Source: Elephas maximus indicus (taxonomy: Eukaryota; Chordata; Mammalia; Proboscidea; Elephantidae). From it: DNA of 64,000 bases. The first letter of the stretch is position 1; every line of letters begins with the position of its first letter. Location of the stretch: contig NC_064820.1 of the NCBI RefSeq assembly GCF_024166365.1, positions 139,024,001 to 139,088,000 of the forward strand, in the 5' to 3' direction. This document shows positions 10,753 to 22,352 of this stretch, in pieces. The translations under genes were made by a program, and so were the position numbers. Below the pieces are notes generated by a model. That model was not told the DNA's origin and made no database searches. It saw nothing but the letters and a program-made list of their open reading frames with translations.

Positions 10753-11824
10753 TGAGTTTCTCTTTAAAGGCCATAAAATAACATTACTATTTAAAATATA
10801 TTTGTATTTTCTGGTTATACTAGATGGGATCAGAAGTAATTGAACAAAATAAAAAATTGCAAGTGTCATGACAAATTAAAGCATAGTAGATCTAAGAAGC
10901 AGAAGAAAATACACTATACTTAAGGAAGTACCTAATAACAAGTGGCAGAAATGAAAAATATCTTGGCTTTTTCTTTACAACATAAAAATCTTTTTATGGA
11001 AAAGATAGCTAGTTGGAGTTATTCACTTTTATTCCTATTTCATTATGACCAGTATCTCTTTCACTCTCCACTGTTAAGTATTCATTTCTCCAGGCCCCAT
11101 TTGAAACATAAGCCAGGATTGGACTAATACCTTTCCCCTATAATGATCTGCTATATATCCACATTTAAGTTCTTCAACAGCAATCACATTAATTATATCT
11201 CTCTGTTAAATAATTCCCACAAGTCCTATAGACATTCTTTGAAATGGATCATTCATTTTGTATTTATGCATATTGCATTATGTTGCAGAACATTTTATTA
11301 AAAAAAGCAATCATAAGGATTAAGTTTTATGATAAATAACCTAATGTGCACAGTCTTTCCTTTATGCTTGGTGACGCTCATTTTCATAATATTATGTTTT
11401 GCAGAATAGGAGAGGTGCTGCTTATCTAAATTACCAAGCTTCTGCTACCTCTGCCACATTTTACTGTTAGCATTTCCCACATTAACTCACACCTGAAGTT
11501 GTAATGAGGTTGACAGATACTGTACAGCATAAAATTAAATTACAAAGAAATCTAAAATGACCAATTAATTGTGTGTTTTGGAGCATTTTAGACACATGTG
11601 ATACTTGATGTACAATAATTTTTCAATAGCGTTTTTTCAAATGGCCAAATAATTATATATATAACGCATGTACATATAATATGTATATTATGTGTAAAAT
11701 ATATGATAAATAATATTATATTTATGCTATATGTGCACATATATATACATGAGTGTGCGCACATAAACATGTTCTTGGATGCTTAAATTAAGCTTACTTA
11801 AAGGAATTGAAAAGATGGGAGAGC
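10753..11824. other. No recognised feature
   Basis: AT-rich, with a TATA/CATA-rich tract at about 11,650-11,765. The small open frames at 10,942 and 11,588 show nothing recognisable. Confidence 0.45.
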
Positions 11825-13180
11825 ATCCATTCATTTAACCAGTATCCACTGAACTCTTACTATTTCCCAAGCATTGTTCCAAGCTCCAGAGTACTACCCA
11901 GAAGTCCAAAAGACTAGCAGTTGAACCTACCCAAAGGTGCCTGAAAAGAAAGGTCAGATAATCTGCTCCAAAAGGTCACAGCATTGAAAATCCTGTGGAG
12001 CAGTTCTATTCTGCATACACGGGGTTGACATAAAATGGAATTGACTCAGTAGGAACTGATTTGGTTTTTTGGTTCCAAGCTCCAAGCACAGGGGTTACAA
12101 AGTTTAAGAAGACACAATGACACTGACGTGCATAAGATATTTTGGGACACAGGCTAAGAGTTAATTTAGCCAAGGTAGTAAGAGAAGATTTCCATGAATC
12201 TTAAGCTGAGACTTTAAGTTTAAGTAGGAGCTGAGCAAAGAAATTCGGGAAAGACATTTAAGACAAGGAACTATACAAGTTGTTTTTAGACTCAAAGTTG
12301 TCAATGGCAATTTGGCAAAGTCATATTCAGTGGGATGGTGGTGGCAGAAGTCAGAATGCCCTGAGTGGAAAAGTGCTTGGGAAGTAAAGAAAGGGGGATA
12401 AAAATAAAGACTACTCCTTTAAGAAGCTTGGGTATATAAAAAAAAAAGGATAGGTAAATGAAGATAAAAGCGTGAGTTTTGTGTTTGTTGAAAGTACGTA
12501 CTACTTGCCTATCTTTCTACCCTGAAAGAAAAGAACCAGTAGAGACAAAGGTTAAAGAAAGAAGTCAAATGACAAAGTTCCTGAGGTAAAGAAGGATAAG
12601 AAGGGGTTGAATGGTTTGCTTTGAAAAGAAAGCAATCACCTTCCTTTGAATTTAGAGGAAAGAGATAAGTGCAAATATAAATAAATTAACTCATTTAAGG
12701 AAATCATCAGCTTATCTTTTTCATTTTAAAAAGAGGCAAAGTTGTCTGCTGAGATAAAAGGGAGTTTGCATGTTAAAGGAGAGCTGTGACAGGGAATGAA
12801 TAAGAAACCTGATGAGTTAAAATATTGCCAACCAGCACTGGGGACCTAAGTCAACTGATACTGTAGACCACAAATTCACAGGGGTACTAATTCTGTGATT
12901 TCTTCAAACTAAGCTCATCAAGACAATTCATAGAGTAGATGCTTTCAAAGACTTTGGGGCTTAACATTAAGGCTGTTGGCAGTAGAAAAGCTGAAGTCAT
13001 CCTGGAGACTTGGGTGAATAGGAAATACGTAAAGTCATGAAGAAATCATCGTTCTGGAGAACAAAAAATCCAGCACAAGATATTGATGAGGTTTAATGAA
13101 AGAACTGAAGAGACAGAAGCTTGGTCAGTGTTTGGTACATTGAAATGGAAGCCTTCAGAGGTGAGGAGACATGAGCAATA
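11825..13180 (-). mobile_element. L2 LINE, antisense and heavily decayed
   Basis: The left edge (TATCCACTGAACTCTTACTA ... GCATTGTTCC) is the reversed L2 3' end. Later segments (AAGCTGAGACTTTAAG, GATGGTGGTGGCAGAAGTCA) track antisense L2 ORF2. It is interrupted by the AfroSINE at 11,889. The right boundary is uncertain. Confidence 0.45.
11889..12071 (+). mobile_element. AfroSINE (long subtype) with 13-bp TSD
   Basis: Diverged sense copy ending GATTTGGTTTTTTG, flanked by perfect GTTCCAAGCTCCA at 11,876-11,888 and 12,072-12,084. Inserted in the 3' end of an L2. Confidence 0.88.
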
Positions 13181-13629
13181 GGAACTCCTGCAGCAGTGAG
13201 GAGAAAGTCACCCTAAAACACCCTCCTACCACCGTAAGCAAGATAAGACATTTACAGAGTAAGAAAGTTATAACAAAGAAGACCAGCTGCATAGTCTAAT
13301 CATTAATTCAGTGTAGTGAAAGCACGTTTTAGGCTAAATGTATGCTAATTAAATGTGTTAATATAACTGTGTTTATATACTTTTTTTTTTTTTTTTTTTA
13401 TAAATCTGTCTTCTTTACAAGGTCTTAATCTCCGTGATAGCAAGGCTTGGCTATTACTCTTTTACTGCCCCTGGTGTCCTCACAGTACCTCGCAAATAGA
13501 AAGTATTTGCAAACATTAAAAAACATTAGCTAAGTTAAATTGAAAGGTATATTCCTTGGCATATAAAAGCACACATGCTTTATTTTAATAGATATGCCCA
13601 TAAATAATACATGCTAATTTTTTTTTTTT
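13181..13629. other. No recognised feature; T-runs
   Basis: Contains T-runs at about 13,381-13,399 and 13,619-13,630. No gene or repeat family identified. Confidence 0.45.
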
Positions 13630-13643
13630 TTAATGTGCTTATA

Positions 13644-13808
13644 GGAAACCCTGGTGGCATAGTGGTTAAGTGCTACAGCCGCTAACCAAAGGGTCGGCAG
13701 TTTGAATCCACCAGGCACTCCTTGGAAACTTTATGGGGCAGTTCTATTCTGTCCTATAGGGTCACTATGAGTTGGAATCAACTCAACAGCACTGGGTTTG
13801 GTTTTTTG
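13644..13808 (+). mobile_element. AfroSINE, full length, 14-bp TSD
   Basis: Sense, near consensus (GAAACCCTGGTGGCATAG head, GGTCGGCAGTTTGAATCC box B). Flanked by TTAATGTGCTTATA at 13,630-13,643 and 13,809-13,822, a perfect TSD. Likely one of the younger copies. Confidence 0.95.
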
Positions 13809-13822
13809 TTAATGTGCTTATA

Positions 13823-14593
13823 AAGTTTATTATCTAAGTTCCTCTTGGTAGCAAGTTGGTAACAGAGGCTGTAAACAAATGATTTTATATTATAAATTAC
13901 AATTACAGAAATTTTAAAAAGATGAGCTGACTAACATAGCCATAAAGAGTATATGTGTGTTTTCTTCATTCCGTTTAAAGATAGGATGATAAAGTGGTAT
14001 TTTCATTGTTGGCACGTTCTATGGTACCTCGGATCATATACCAAAGTAACAAGGGGTCCGATGCTACTAAAGACATGCAGCATGATACCACAGTAGAACT
14101 GCTCATTTGCTAGAGTGCTTGGAGACCGTGTAGCTTTCTAAAGGGTCATATATAATAACTTTGATCTCTAAATTTATGGCCAAAAAATCCTTGATCATAT
14201 TAATGCCACTGCTTTTTGTCTGGTCTCACTGTAATCATGATGGATTTTCTTAGGATGTACATCTTTCATGTTCAGGTACAAATAGCCTAAGATATGATTA
14301 ATGGTTGGCATTAAATTAGATTTTTTTCCACACGCAGGAAAACCGTCATAAGGCAAACAAGCAGCTGCATTAACATTCACAACAGAGTTGCTCTTTCAAG
14401 GAATCAGCATAAAGTAAAATATTTAAAATCTGGTGCAGTGTCAAGTTTATATGGGGAATTACAAAGTAGCTGTCTCAGCCTAAGTCTCATGGCTTTACAT
14501 TATTCTGCCACTACTTCCAATGGATCAGCAGGTTGGAGATGTGAAGAACAGCTACGCCAGAATGCTGGCCTTCAGGGCCACTGTAGACCCTTG
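13823..14593. other. No recognised feature
   Basis: AT-rich sequence. The open frames at 14,195 (minus) and 14,438 (plus) show no recognisable domain, and the latter simply runs into the next SINE. Confidence 0.45.
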
Positions 14594-14797
14594 AGGAGCC
14601 CTGGTACACAGTGGTTAAGTACTCAGCTGCTAGCCATAGGGCAGTGGTTTGAACCTACCAGCAGCTCCACAGGAGAAAGTGTGGCAGTCTGCTTCTGTAA
14701 AGATTACAGCCTTGGAAACCCCATGGGGCAGTTCTACTCTGTCCTATAGGGTCGCTATGAGTCAGAATCGACTCAGCGGCAATGGATTTAGTTTTGG
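14594..14797 (+). mobile_element. AfroSINE, long subtype
   Basis: Sense copy with AGGAGCCCTGGTACACAGTG head, the subtype-specific middle (GTCTGCTTCTGTAAAGATTA), and GAATCGACTCAGCGGCAATG tail. Confidence 0.92.
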
Positions 14798-14870
14798 CAG
14801 GCCCTTCCATCTGGTTGTGAAACACTTAAAATCTAATACCTATATTTAAAGTCAGGGACGGATTATCCAA

Positions 14871-15049
14871 TAAGCAAGGTATCCACAGGTTTAATTGGGC
14901 TAATTTACTAATCTGTAGTGCACAATTTCAACTGTTTTTCATTACGTCTTTTCACCACATCTTTGATCTTTGATATGGTGAAACCCATGTGAAATTGTGC
15001 ACTACAGATTAGTAAGTAAATGCAATTAAGCCTGTGAATACCTTGCTTA
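14871..15049. repeat. Foldback element, ~60-bp inverted arms
   Basis: Left arm 14,871-14,930 and right arm 14,990-15,049 are inverted repeats at roughly 88% (about 7 mismatches), around a 59-bp loop. The inner part ACTAATCTGTAGTGCACAAT is perfect. A related foldback lies at 55,107-55,350 with the same arm motifs (GGTAAGCACAGG, AATCTGTAGTG). The structure suggests a non-autonomous foldback or MITE-like family or a dispersed palindrome. I cannot name it. Confidence 0.75.
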
Positions 15050-15342
15050 CTGTAAAATAGTGTGTACCTGCTTCCTGGTTAATCCATCCTGGAATAAAGG
15101 TGCTCAGAAAAGGGTCCATATCCTAGTAATTCTAACAGACCACAGATCTAAACACAAACACTGAACTGAACTCAGAAGCACTTTTTAGGTGCTTTTCCTC
15201 TTAAACTTGATTCAAACTTAAATATAGGAAGACTAAATAAGGTTAATTTGGAAGTGGAAGTTGCAGAATTTCATATTATCATCAGATTTCAGCATTATAA
15301 GACTTCATTCAGGTCATTCATCCAAAATATTCTGAGAGAAGT

Positions 15343-15530
15343 GGTTCTCACACTGGAGCTTGCATCAGAATACCCTGGAGGACTTTTTAAAACACAGATT
15401 GCTAGGCTCAGCCCTCAGAGCTGCTGATTCAGTAGCTCTGGGGTGGGAACCTGTGAACCTATATTTCTAACAAATTTCTACGTGATGCTGATAGTGCTAG
15501 TGTGGGTGCCACACTAGAAAACCACTGCTC
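15343..15530 (+). mobile_element. MER5A (hAT-Charlie DNA transposon)
   Basis: Terminal AGTGGTTCTCACACTGGAGC and the opposing AAAACCACTGCTC ends, with the typical CTGATTCAGTAGCTCTGGGG interior. Old, non-autonomous, no coding capacity. Confidence 0.6.
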
Positions 15531-16089
15531 TAGATCCTGGTTTTGGTCTTTGCTTGATCACCTTCAGCGCTAGGAAATCACTATCAGCATTGTAGTGGGA
15601 TACAAAATGACAGGGAAAGGTAGCTGATCTTGAAGAGCTTTTAGTTTAACGGGGAAACAGATACATAGAGAATTTCAAAGTAATATATTAAATAACCACC
15701 ACGTGACCGTCAGTTCATTGTACTGTGGTTGCTTGCATGTTGCATGATGTCGGAAGCTCTGCCACCAGTATTTCAAACACCAGAAGAGTCACCCTTGGTG
15801 GACAGGTTTCAGTTGAGCTTCCAGACTAAGACAGACTAGGAAGAAGGACCTGGCAGTCTACTTCTGAAAAAATTGGCCAGAGAAAACCTTATAAATAGCA
15901 GCGAAACATTGTCTGATACAGTAACAGTAGATGAGCCCCTCAGTTTGAAAGACGCTCAAAATGACTGGGGAAGAGCTGCCTCCTCAAAGTAAAGCTGACT
16001 TTAATGACATGGATGGAGTCAAGGTTTTAAGACCTTCACTTGCTGATATGGCAAGACTCAAAATGAGAAGAAACAGCTGCAAATAACCA

Positions 16090-17066
16090 TTGACAATCAG
16101 AATGTGCAATGTTCAAAGTATGAATCTAGGAAAACTGGAAGTCATCAAAAATGAAATGGAAAGATAAACATTGATATCCTAGGCATTAGTGAGCTGAAAT
16201 GGACTGGTACTGGCCATTTTGAATCAGACAATCATACAGTTTACTATATGCCAAGAATGACAAATTGAACAGGAATGGCATTGTATTCATCATCAAAAAG
16301 AACATTTCAGGATCTACACTGAAGTACAAAGCTGTCAGTGATAGGATAATATCCACATGCCTAAAAAGATCAGTAAATACGACTACTACTCAAAGTTAGC
16401 CACCAATCACTAAAGCTAAAGATAAAGAAACTGAAGATTTTTACCAACTTCTGCAGTCTAAAAATTGATCAAACATGCAATCAAGATGCATTGATAATTA
16501 CTGGCAATTCGAATGGAAAATTTGGAAACAAAGAAGAAGGACTAGTAGTTGGAAAATATGGCCTTGGTAACAGAAACGACACCGGAGATCTCATGATAGA
16601 ATTTTGTAAGACCAACAACTTTTTCATTGCAAATTCCTTTTTTCAACATAAACAGCCACTATACACATGGACCTTGTAAAATGGAAAACACAGGAATAAA
16701 ATTGGCCACAATTGTGGAAAGAAACAATGAAAAACCTCAATATCATCAGTCAGAACAAGGCCAGGGTCTAACTGTGGAATGGATCACCAATTGCTCATAT
16801 GCAAGTTCAAATTGAAGTTGAAAAATAGAGCAAGCCCAAGAGAGCCAAAATATGACCATAAGCATATTCCACATGAATTTAGAGACCATCTCAAGAATAG
16901 ATTTGATGCATTGAACACTAATGACCAAAGACCAAACAAGTTGTGGAATGACATCAAGGATATCACACATGAAGAAAAGAGGTCATTAAAAAAACAGGAA
17001 AGAAAGAAAAGGCCAAAATGGATGTCAGAAGAGACTCTGAAAGTTGCTCTTAAACAGAGTAGCTAA
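16090..17066 (+). pseudogene. RTE endonuclease region (inactive)
   Basis: The decayed frame reads GISELKWTG (about 16,180-16,206), the glutamate-containing motif of AP-like LINE endonucleases. It continues through frames at 16,491-16,679 (NSNGKFGNKEEGLVVGKYG, then FFIANSFFQHKQPLYTW) and 16,779-17,066. Expected 'DFNAKIG' is read as 'NSNGKFG', so the acidic residue is lost as well. Several stops and frameshifts separate the pieces. Confidence 0.8.
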
Positions 17067-17374
17067 AGTCAAAGAAGACATGATGAAGAGGTAGAGCTAA
17101 ACAGAAGATTTCAAAGGGCACCTTGAGAAGACAAAGTATTATAATGAAATGTGCAAAGAGCTGGATACAGAAAACCGAAAGGGAAGAACACACTTGGCAT
17201 TTCCCAAGTCAAAAGAACTGAAGTAAAAATTCAAGCCTCCAGTTGCAATAATGAAGGATTCTATGGGGAAAATATTAAGCAACACAGGAAGCTTCGAACA
17301 AAGATGGAAGGAAGGTCATGTTCAACCATTTCAGTAGGTAGCATATAATCAAGAACCAATTGTACTGGAGGAAG

Positions 17375-18445
17375 AAGTCTAAGCTACACTGAAGGCATTG
17401 GCAAAAAACAAGGCTCCAGGAATTGACGGAATACCAACTGAGATGTTTCAACAAACAGACGCGGTGCTGGAAGTACTCATTCGCCTATGCCAAGAAATTT
17501 GAAAGACAGCTACTGGCCAACTGACTGGAAGAGGTCCATATTTATACCCATTCCAAAGGAGATTGAACAGAATTCAGAAATAATCAAAGAATATCATTAA
17601 TATCACACATGAGAAAAATTTTGCTGAAGATCATTCAAAAGTATTTACAGCACTATATCAACTGGGAACTGCAAAAATTCAAACCAGATTCTGAAGAGGA
17701 CACGGAATGAGGGATATCATTGCTGATGTCAGATGGATCCTGGCTGAAAGCAGAGAATACCAGAAAGCTGTTTACCTGTGTTTTGTTGACTATGCAAAGG
17801 TATTTGGCTGTGTAGATCATAACAAATTATGGATAACATTACGAAAAATGGGAATTCCAGAACACTTAATTGTGCTCATAAGGAATCTGTACTTAGATCA
17901 AGAGGCAGTCATTCCAGCAGAACAAGTACTGCATGGTTTAAAGTCAGGAGAGGTGTACATCAGGGTTTTATCCTTTCACCATACTTATGAAATCTGTATA
18001 CTAAGCAAATAATCCAAGAAGCTGGAGTATACGAAGAAGAATGAGGCCTCAAAATTGGAGGAAGTCTTATTAACAACTTGTAATATGCAGATGGCACAAC
18101 CCTGCTTGCTGAAAGCGAAGAAGATTTGAAGCACTAATTAATGAAGATCAAAGACCACAGCTTTCAGTATGGATTACACCTCAACATCAAGAAAACAAAA
18201 ATCTTCACAAGTAGACCAATAAGCAACATCATGATCAACAGAGGAAAGATCGAAGTTGTCAAGGACTTCATTTCACTTGGATCCACAATCAGTGCTCATG
18301 GAAGGAGCAGTCAAGCAAAGGATGCATTGCATTGGGCAAATCTGCTGCAAAAGACCAGAACTAAGCTGCGCCTGACCCAAGCCGTGGTGTTTTCAATCAT
18401 GTCATATGCATGTAAAAGCTGGACAATGAATAAGGAAGACTGAAG
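17375..18445 (+). pseudogene. RTE reverse transcriptase region (inactive)
   Basis: Includes KNKAPGIDGIPTEMFQ (about 17,405), then the frame 17,707-18,012 with VYLCFVDYAKVFGCVDHNKL (fingers/palm), and a catalytic box that reads YADG after a stop codon (about 18,080-18,100) instead of YADD. The frame 18,141-18,443 continues the thumb-side segment. Loss of the second catalytic Asp plus stops makes it non-functional. Confidence 0.85.
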
Positions 18446-18834
18446 AAGAATTGGGCTTTCAAATTATGGTGTTGGCAAAAAACATTGAATATACCATAGA
18501 TTACCAGAAGAATAAACAAACCTGTCTTGGAAGAAGTATAGCCAGAATGCTCCTTAGAAGCAAAGATGACGAGACTTCATCTCACATGCTCTGGACATGT
18601 TATCAGGAGGGACCAGTCCCTGAAGAAGGACACCATGGTAAAGTAGATGATCTACCAAAAAGAAGAAGACCCTCAATGAGATGGATTGAGACAATGGCTG
18701 CAACAATGGGCTCAAGTATAACAATGATTGTGAGGATGGCGCAGGACCGGACAGTGCTTCGTTTTCTTGTACACAGGGTTGCCATGAGTTGGGATCAACT
18801 TGACACCACCTAACAACAACAACATATTAAATAA

Positions 18835-19000
18835 GATAGACATAGGCACAGGATGTCGTGAGAGCATAAAGGAGGATTGTCTTTCTGAACTAGTGCCCAG
18901 TGATGCCTTCCTGAACAACATGTCACCTGAACATAGACTTGAAAAGGAGAAGCTGGGAAGGGCATTCCAAGCAGAGGGAACAGGAAGAGAAAAGGTCTAG
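18835..19000 (-). mobile_element. L2 LINE fragment (right half; RTE inserted in it)
   Basis: AAGGGCATTCCAAGCAGAGG followed by GAACAGGAAGAG is antisense L2. The left half lies at about 15,535-15,684 (GAAGAGCTTTTAGTTTAACG). The RTE at 15,696-18,823 split it. Confidence 0.45.
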
Positions 19001-19799
19001 AAGAAAGAAATAGATAGATATATGAAGTTTAGGCAACAGAGGATGCACACATACAATTTCATAATACAGATTACATTTTTTTTATTATTTTAAATAAGGT
19101 ATCATAACCATAAAGGCTCTATGTGCATTTTCTTAATTCCTTTTAATGGCAATTAAAATTTGATAGTTAGAAGGCTCTACATGTCTCTATTATCTCTACA
19201 TATTGCTATCACATATCTCATTAATAATATTATTTCACTATCACAATAAACTAACCATGCATGTGAAGTATTAATGTTCCCAATGGCTTAGAAGAGTCCT
19301 AATTAGAGGGACATGAGAGTTGTTTTTATGTTGCTTCCTCTAAGTGATGCAAAAGCATTTCACCTGGCTTTTTAACTAAAAAAGAAACTAAAGACAACAA
19401 GTCATTACCTTTCCAGGGACACCTTTAAAAAGACATAATTATGGTTGGGCCAGCCCACATGTGCACACTTAGAAGTCACATAATGAGAGGTCAGGTAATG
19501 AGTCTCCTTTGTGAATGCTTTTAGAAGGTAGAAGCTCTGCAGTGAGAAGTAGGTCACAGAATCCTACCTTCCTGAGCACTTCCCACCAGGCTGCTTCCTT
19601 CCCTTCTGAAACTCCAGCAGAAGGAAAAGAGCCTCATTGTCTATAAATTTCAGTTTCAATTTCTTTGTCTATGACTTTCATGGTAGAATTTGGTAGGAGA
19701 GAGAATAATAAAAAAGCAGGGAAGTATTAAGTCAGGTGTTCTCAGGGCCTGAGGAAAGTCCATTGTTAGCCCAATTTATACCCAAATGGAGCATAATGG
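19001..19799. other. No recognised feature
   Basis: AT-rich left part and a more mixed right part. No gene seen. Confidence 0.45.
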
Positions 19800-20125
19800 T
19801 ATGACAATGGAAGAGCTTGTGATGCACAGACATAATGTTGAGTAGAGGACTCGAGATGAAACATACTGTATGATTCCATTTATACAAAGTTCAAAAACAA
19901 GCATAACTATAGGGTAAAATTCAGGATAGTAGATTACCTTTGGGGAAGAAGATGGGATTGTGGTTGAGAGGGGGCAGGGGAGGACCTTCTGGAGTATGGC
20001 AACATTCTATTCACTGACCTGATTTGTGATTACAATGAATTAATGATAATTCATTGAGTTGTAAATTTGCTTTGTATACTTTTCTATATGTGAGTTATAC
20101 TTCACAGTAAGGAAGCTATAAAAAT
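19800..20125 (+). mobile_element. L1M-type 3' end fragment
   Basis: CATACTGTATGATTCCATTT, then GGATAGTAGATTACCTTTGG, then TGTGAGTTATACTTCACAGT follow the order of mammalian L1M 3'UTR consensus sequences. Old and 5'-truncated. Confidence 0.5.
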
Positions 20126-20398
20126 TAAAAACAACTTTTATAAACCACACTTCCTCTTATTTGGTTAGAATCTTGGGTCCTGAGTACACATATAACCTTC
20201 AGTGCTCATAACTCACATGAACCTGGGCCATAGAACACAGTATATTTGGGATAAATGATCTTTTTCCCAGGTAAAACAGAAAGCTATTGTTTTAATTAAG
20301 ACAACAGACCATTAGGGCCAGAATTGAAGCAGAGGAAAGGCAAGAGCAAAATAAGATAAATTCAGGAGTATTTTCAAAGTTAGCCCTAATAGGACTTG

Positions 20399-20590
20399 TT
20401 AAGTGCCGTCAAGCAGATTTTGACTCATAGACACCCATGTGACAAAGCAAAACTGCCCCATAGGGTTATCTAGGCTGAAAGCTTTATGGGAGCAGATCAC
20501 CAGGTCTTTTCCCACAGAGATGCTGGTTGAGTTCAAACTGCCAACCTTTCTGTTAATAGCCAAGCACTTAACTGTTGTGCTGTCATAATA
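20399..20590 (-). mobile_element. AfroSINE, long subtype
   Basis: Antisense copy with GTGCCGTCAAGCAGATTTTG tail, the subtype middle (GCAGATCACCAGGTCTTTTC), and head region ending TTGTGCTGTCAT. Confidence 0.85.
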
Positions 20591-20607
20591 GGACTTCCCC
20601 AAAAAAA

Positions 20608-20735
20608 TAAAACCCATTGTCTTTGAGTCAATTCTGACTCATAGCAACCCTATAGGACAGAGCAGAACTGCCCCATAAGGTTTCCAAGGAGCATCTGGTG
20701 GATCTGAACTGCAGACCTTTTGGTTAGCAGTTGAG
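20608..20735 (-). mobile_element. AfroSINE, short subtype, head truncated
   Basis: Antisense copy directly after the previous one in the same orientation. It ends at GGTTAGCAGTTGAGTT without the terminal head. Confidence 0.88.
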
Positions 20736-21331
20736 TTAAAAAGGGGTGAAGGTAAAATTTTCAATGACTACAAAATTTCATACTTGATTGACCATGTGGC
20801 TTGTGATGCTTTTAACCAGGATATAGAGAAAGGGATGCTAGCTCTTCTTTCTAGGTCATGTTACCGCTATGCTCCTGCCTTAGTTGGAAAAAACAAACAA
20901 TAATAAGCCTAGGTACACAGCACTTGAAAATGCTTTAGCAAAGGCTAAGCAGTGCTCAAAGGAATTTTGCTTTGTTTTGGTTTCACCCCCATGTATTCCA
21001 GGTTAATGTACTGACACTAAAACATGGGACTAATTCATATATGAAATAAGGAAAGATAGATCAGAGAGAGTAGACAGATGAGGGCACTGAGACTAGATAT
21101 GAAGTCCCTCCCCCTAAAAATACAGTTCTCTTGATGCCTAAAGTCTCATTATTAGAGATTCTTTCTACATTTAAGAATTTTCATCTCCCTGATGTTTTCT
21201 TTAAAAGTTCAAATATTCACGAAGCAGATGAATTGATTATACCACTCTCATCTTTCACTGTCAAACTAAAAACCACATACGCAGAATCTTGTGAAAATTT
21301 ATGTAAATAGCATACCAGTAAACCAGCTGCT

Positions 21332-21540
21332 GAGCCCTGGTGGTTCAGTGGTTAAGTGCTTGGCTGCAAACCAAAAGGTCAGTAGTTTGAACCAACCAGC
21401 CACTGTACTGGAGATAGATGTGGACAACTGTTTCTGTAAAGATTACTGCCTTGGAAACCCTATGGGGCAGTTCTACTCTATCCTGTAGGGTCACCATGAA
21501 TCAGAAACAACTCAATGGCAATTGGTTTGGTTTCTTTGGA
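21332..21540 (+). mobile_element. AfroSINE, long subtype
   Basis: Sense copy: GAGCCCTGGTGGTTCAGTGG head to CTCAATGGCAATTGGTTTGG tail. Its 3' end meets the 3' end of an antisense copy two bases further on. Confidence 0.92.
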
Positions 21541-21542
21541 AA

Positions 21543-21742
21543 CACGTTTCCCTTGAGTTGATTCCAACTCATGGTGACCCCATGTGTATCAAGTAGACTT
21601 GTGCTACATAGGGTTTTCAATGGTTGATTCTTTGGAAGTAGATCTCCAGGCCTTTCTTCTGAGACACCTCTGGGTGGGCTCAAACTTCCAGCCTTTTGGT
21701 TAGCAGCAGAGCAATTAACCACTTGCTCCACCTTGGGATTCC
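21543..21742 (-). mobile_element. AfroSINE, long subtype (tail to tail)
   Basis: Antisense copy: TTGAGTTGATTCCAACTCAT tail, middle with AGATCTCCAGGCCTTTCTTC, head near CCACCTTGGGATTCC. With the preceding copy it forms an inverted pair. Confidence 0.9.
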
Positions 21743-22149
21743 CATATTTAGCATAATGCCAGGGATATAACAAAAGCTGGCTATTGTTCGTGGAGCCTTA
21801 CAAAGTTTTACCGTTTTAAATTTTTTCAATTTCATATCAGGAATTGTTTGAGTGACTCCTTCTCTGAGGAATTTAAACTAAAAGAGTCAACAACTACTAT
21901 CCTTCTAAGATTACATGACCAGTCTCCGAAGCTAAGCTCCCACTCATAAAAACTTATAGTAAACCCTTAGCTAATTTGAAATAAATATTGAGAAGTCACA
22001 CTTGGGAATTTGTATATGTGCATTTCAGCTGCTGTGTAAAGACAGCAACCAAATAAACCAAGCTAGTTTGTATACTGACAAACTGAAATATATTGACAAA
22101 ATCTCCATAGGGATCTTTGAGTCTTACAGAGCCAGAATAAATTATATAC

Positions 22150-22352
22150 CAGATATGGCAAGTAAAGCGGTGGTTGCAAAATGTTGCTGCACGTTAGAAA
22201 TACTGGGTGAGTTTTTAAAAATCCCAATACCCAAATAACAGCTAATAACAACTAAATTAGAATGTCTGGGGGTGGGAGCTAGGCATCAATATTTTTAAGG
22301 GCCCCAGTTGAGTCCAATATGTAGCAAAATTTGGGAAGCACTGCAGCAAAGT
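22150..22352 (+). mobile_element. MER5A (hAT-Charlie DNA transposon)
   Basis: GGTGGTTGCAAAATGTTGCT 5' end, GAATGTCTGGGGGTGGGAGC middle, GGGAAGCACTGCAGC 3' end. Old, with no coding capacity. Confidence 0.55.

Larger units (their letters stand above)
15696..18823 (+). mobile_element. Full-length RTE LINE with 11-bp TSD
   Basis: A 3,128-bp element flanked by perfect ATATTAAATAA at 15,685-15,695 and 18,824-18,834. In order it holds a 5' region, an apurinic-type endonuclease region, a reverse transcriptase region and a short 3' end terminating CCTAACAACAACAAC, with no poly(A) tail. It lies within an antisense L2. All reading frames are broken, so it is dead, but it is the only RTE here with both termini and its middle. 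It serves as the internal reference for the truncated copies. Confidence 0.9.
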
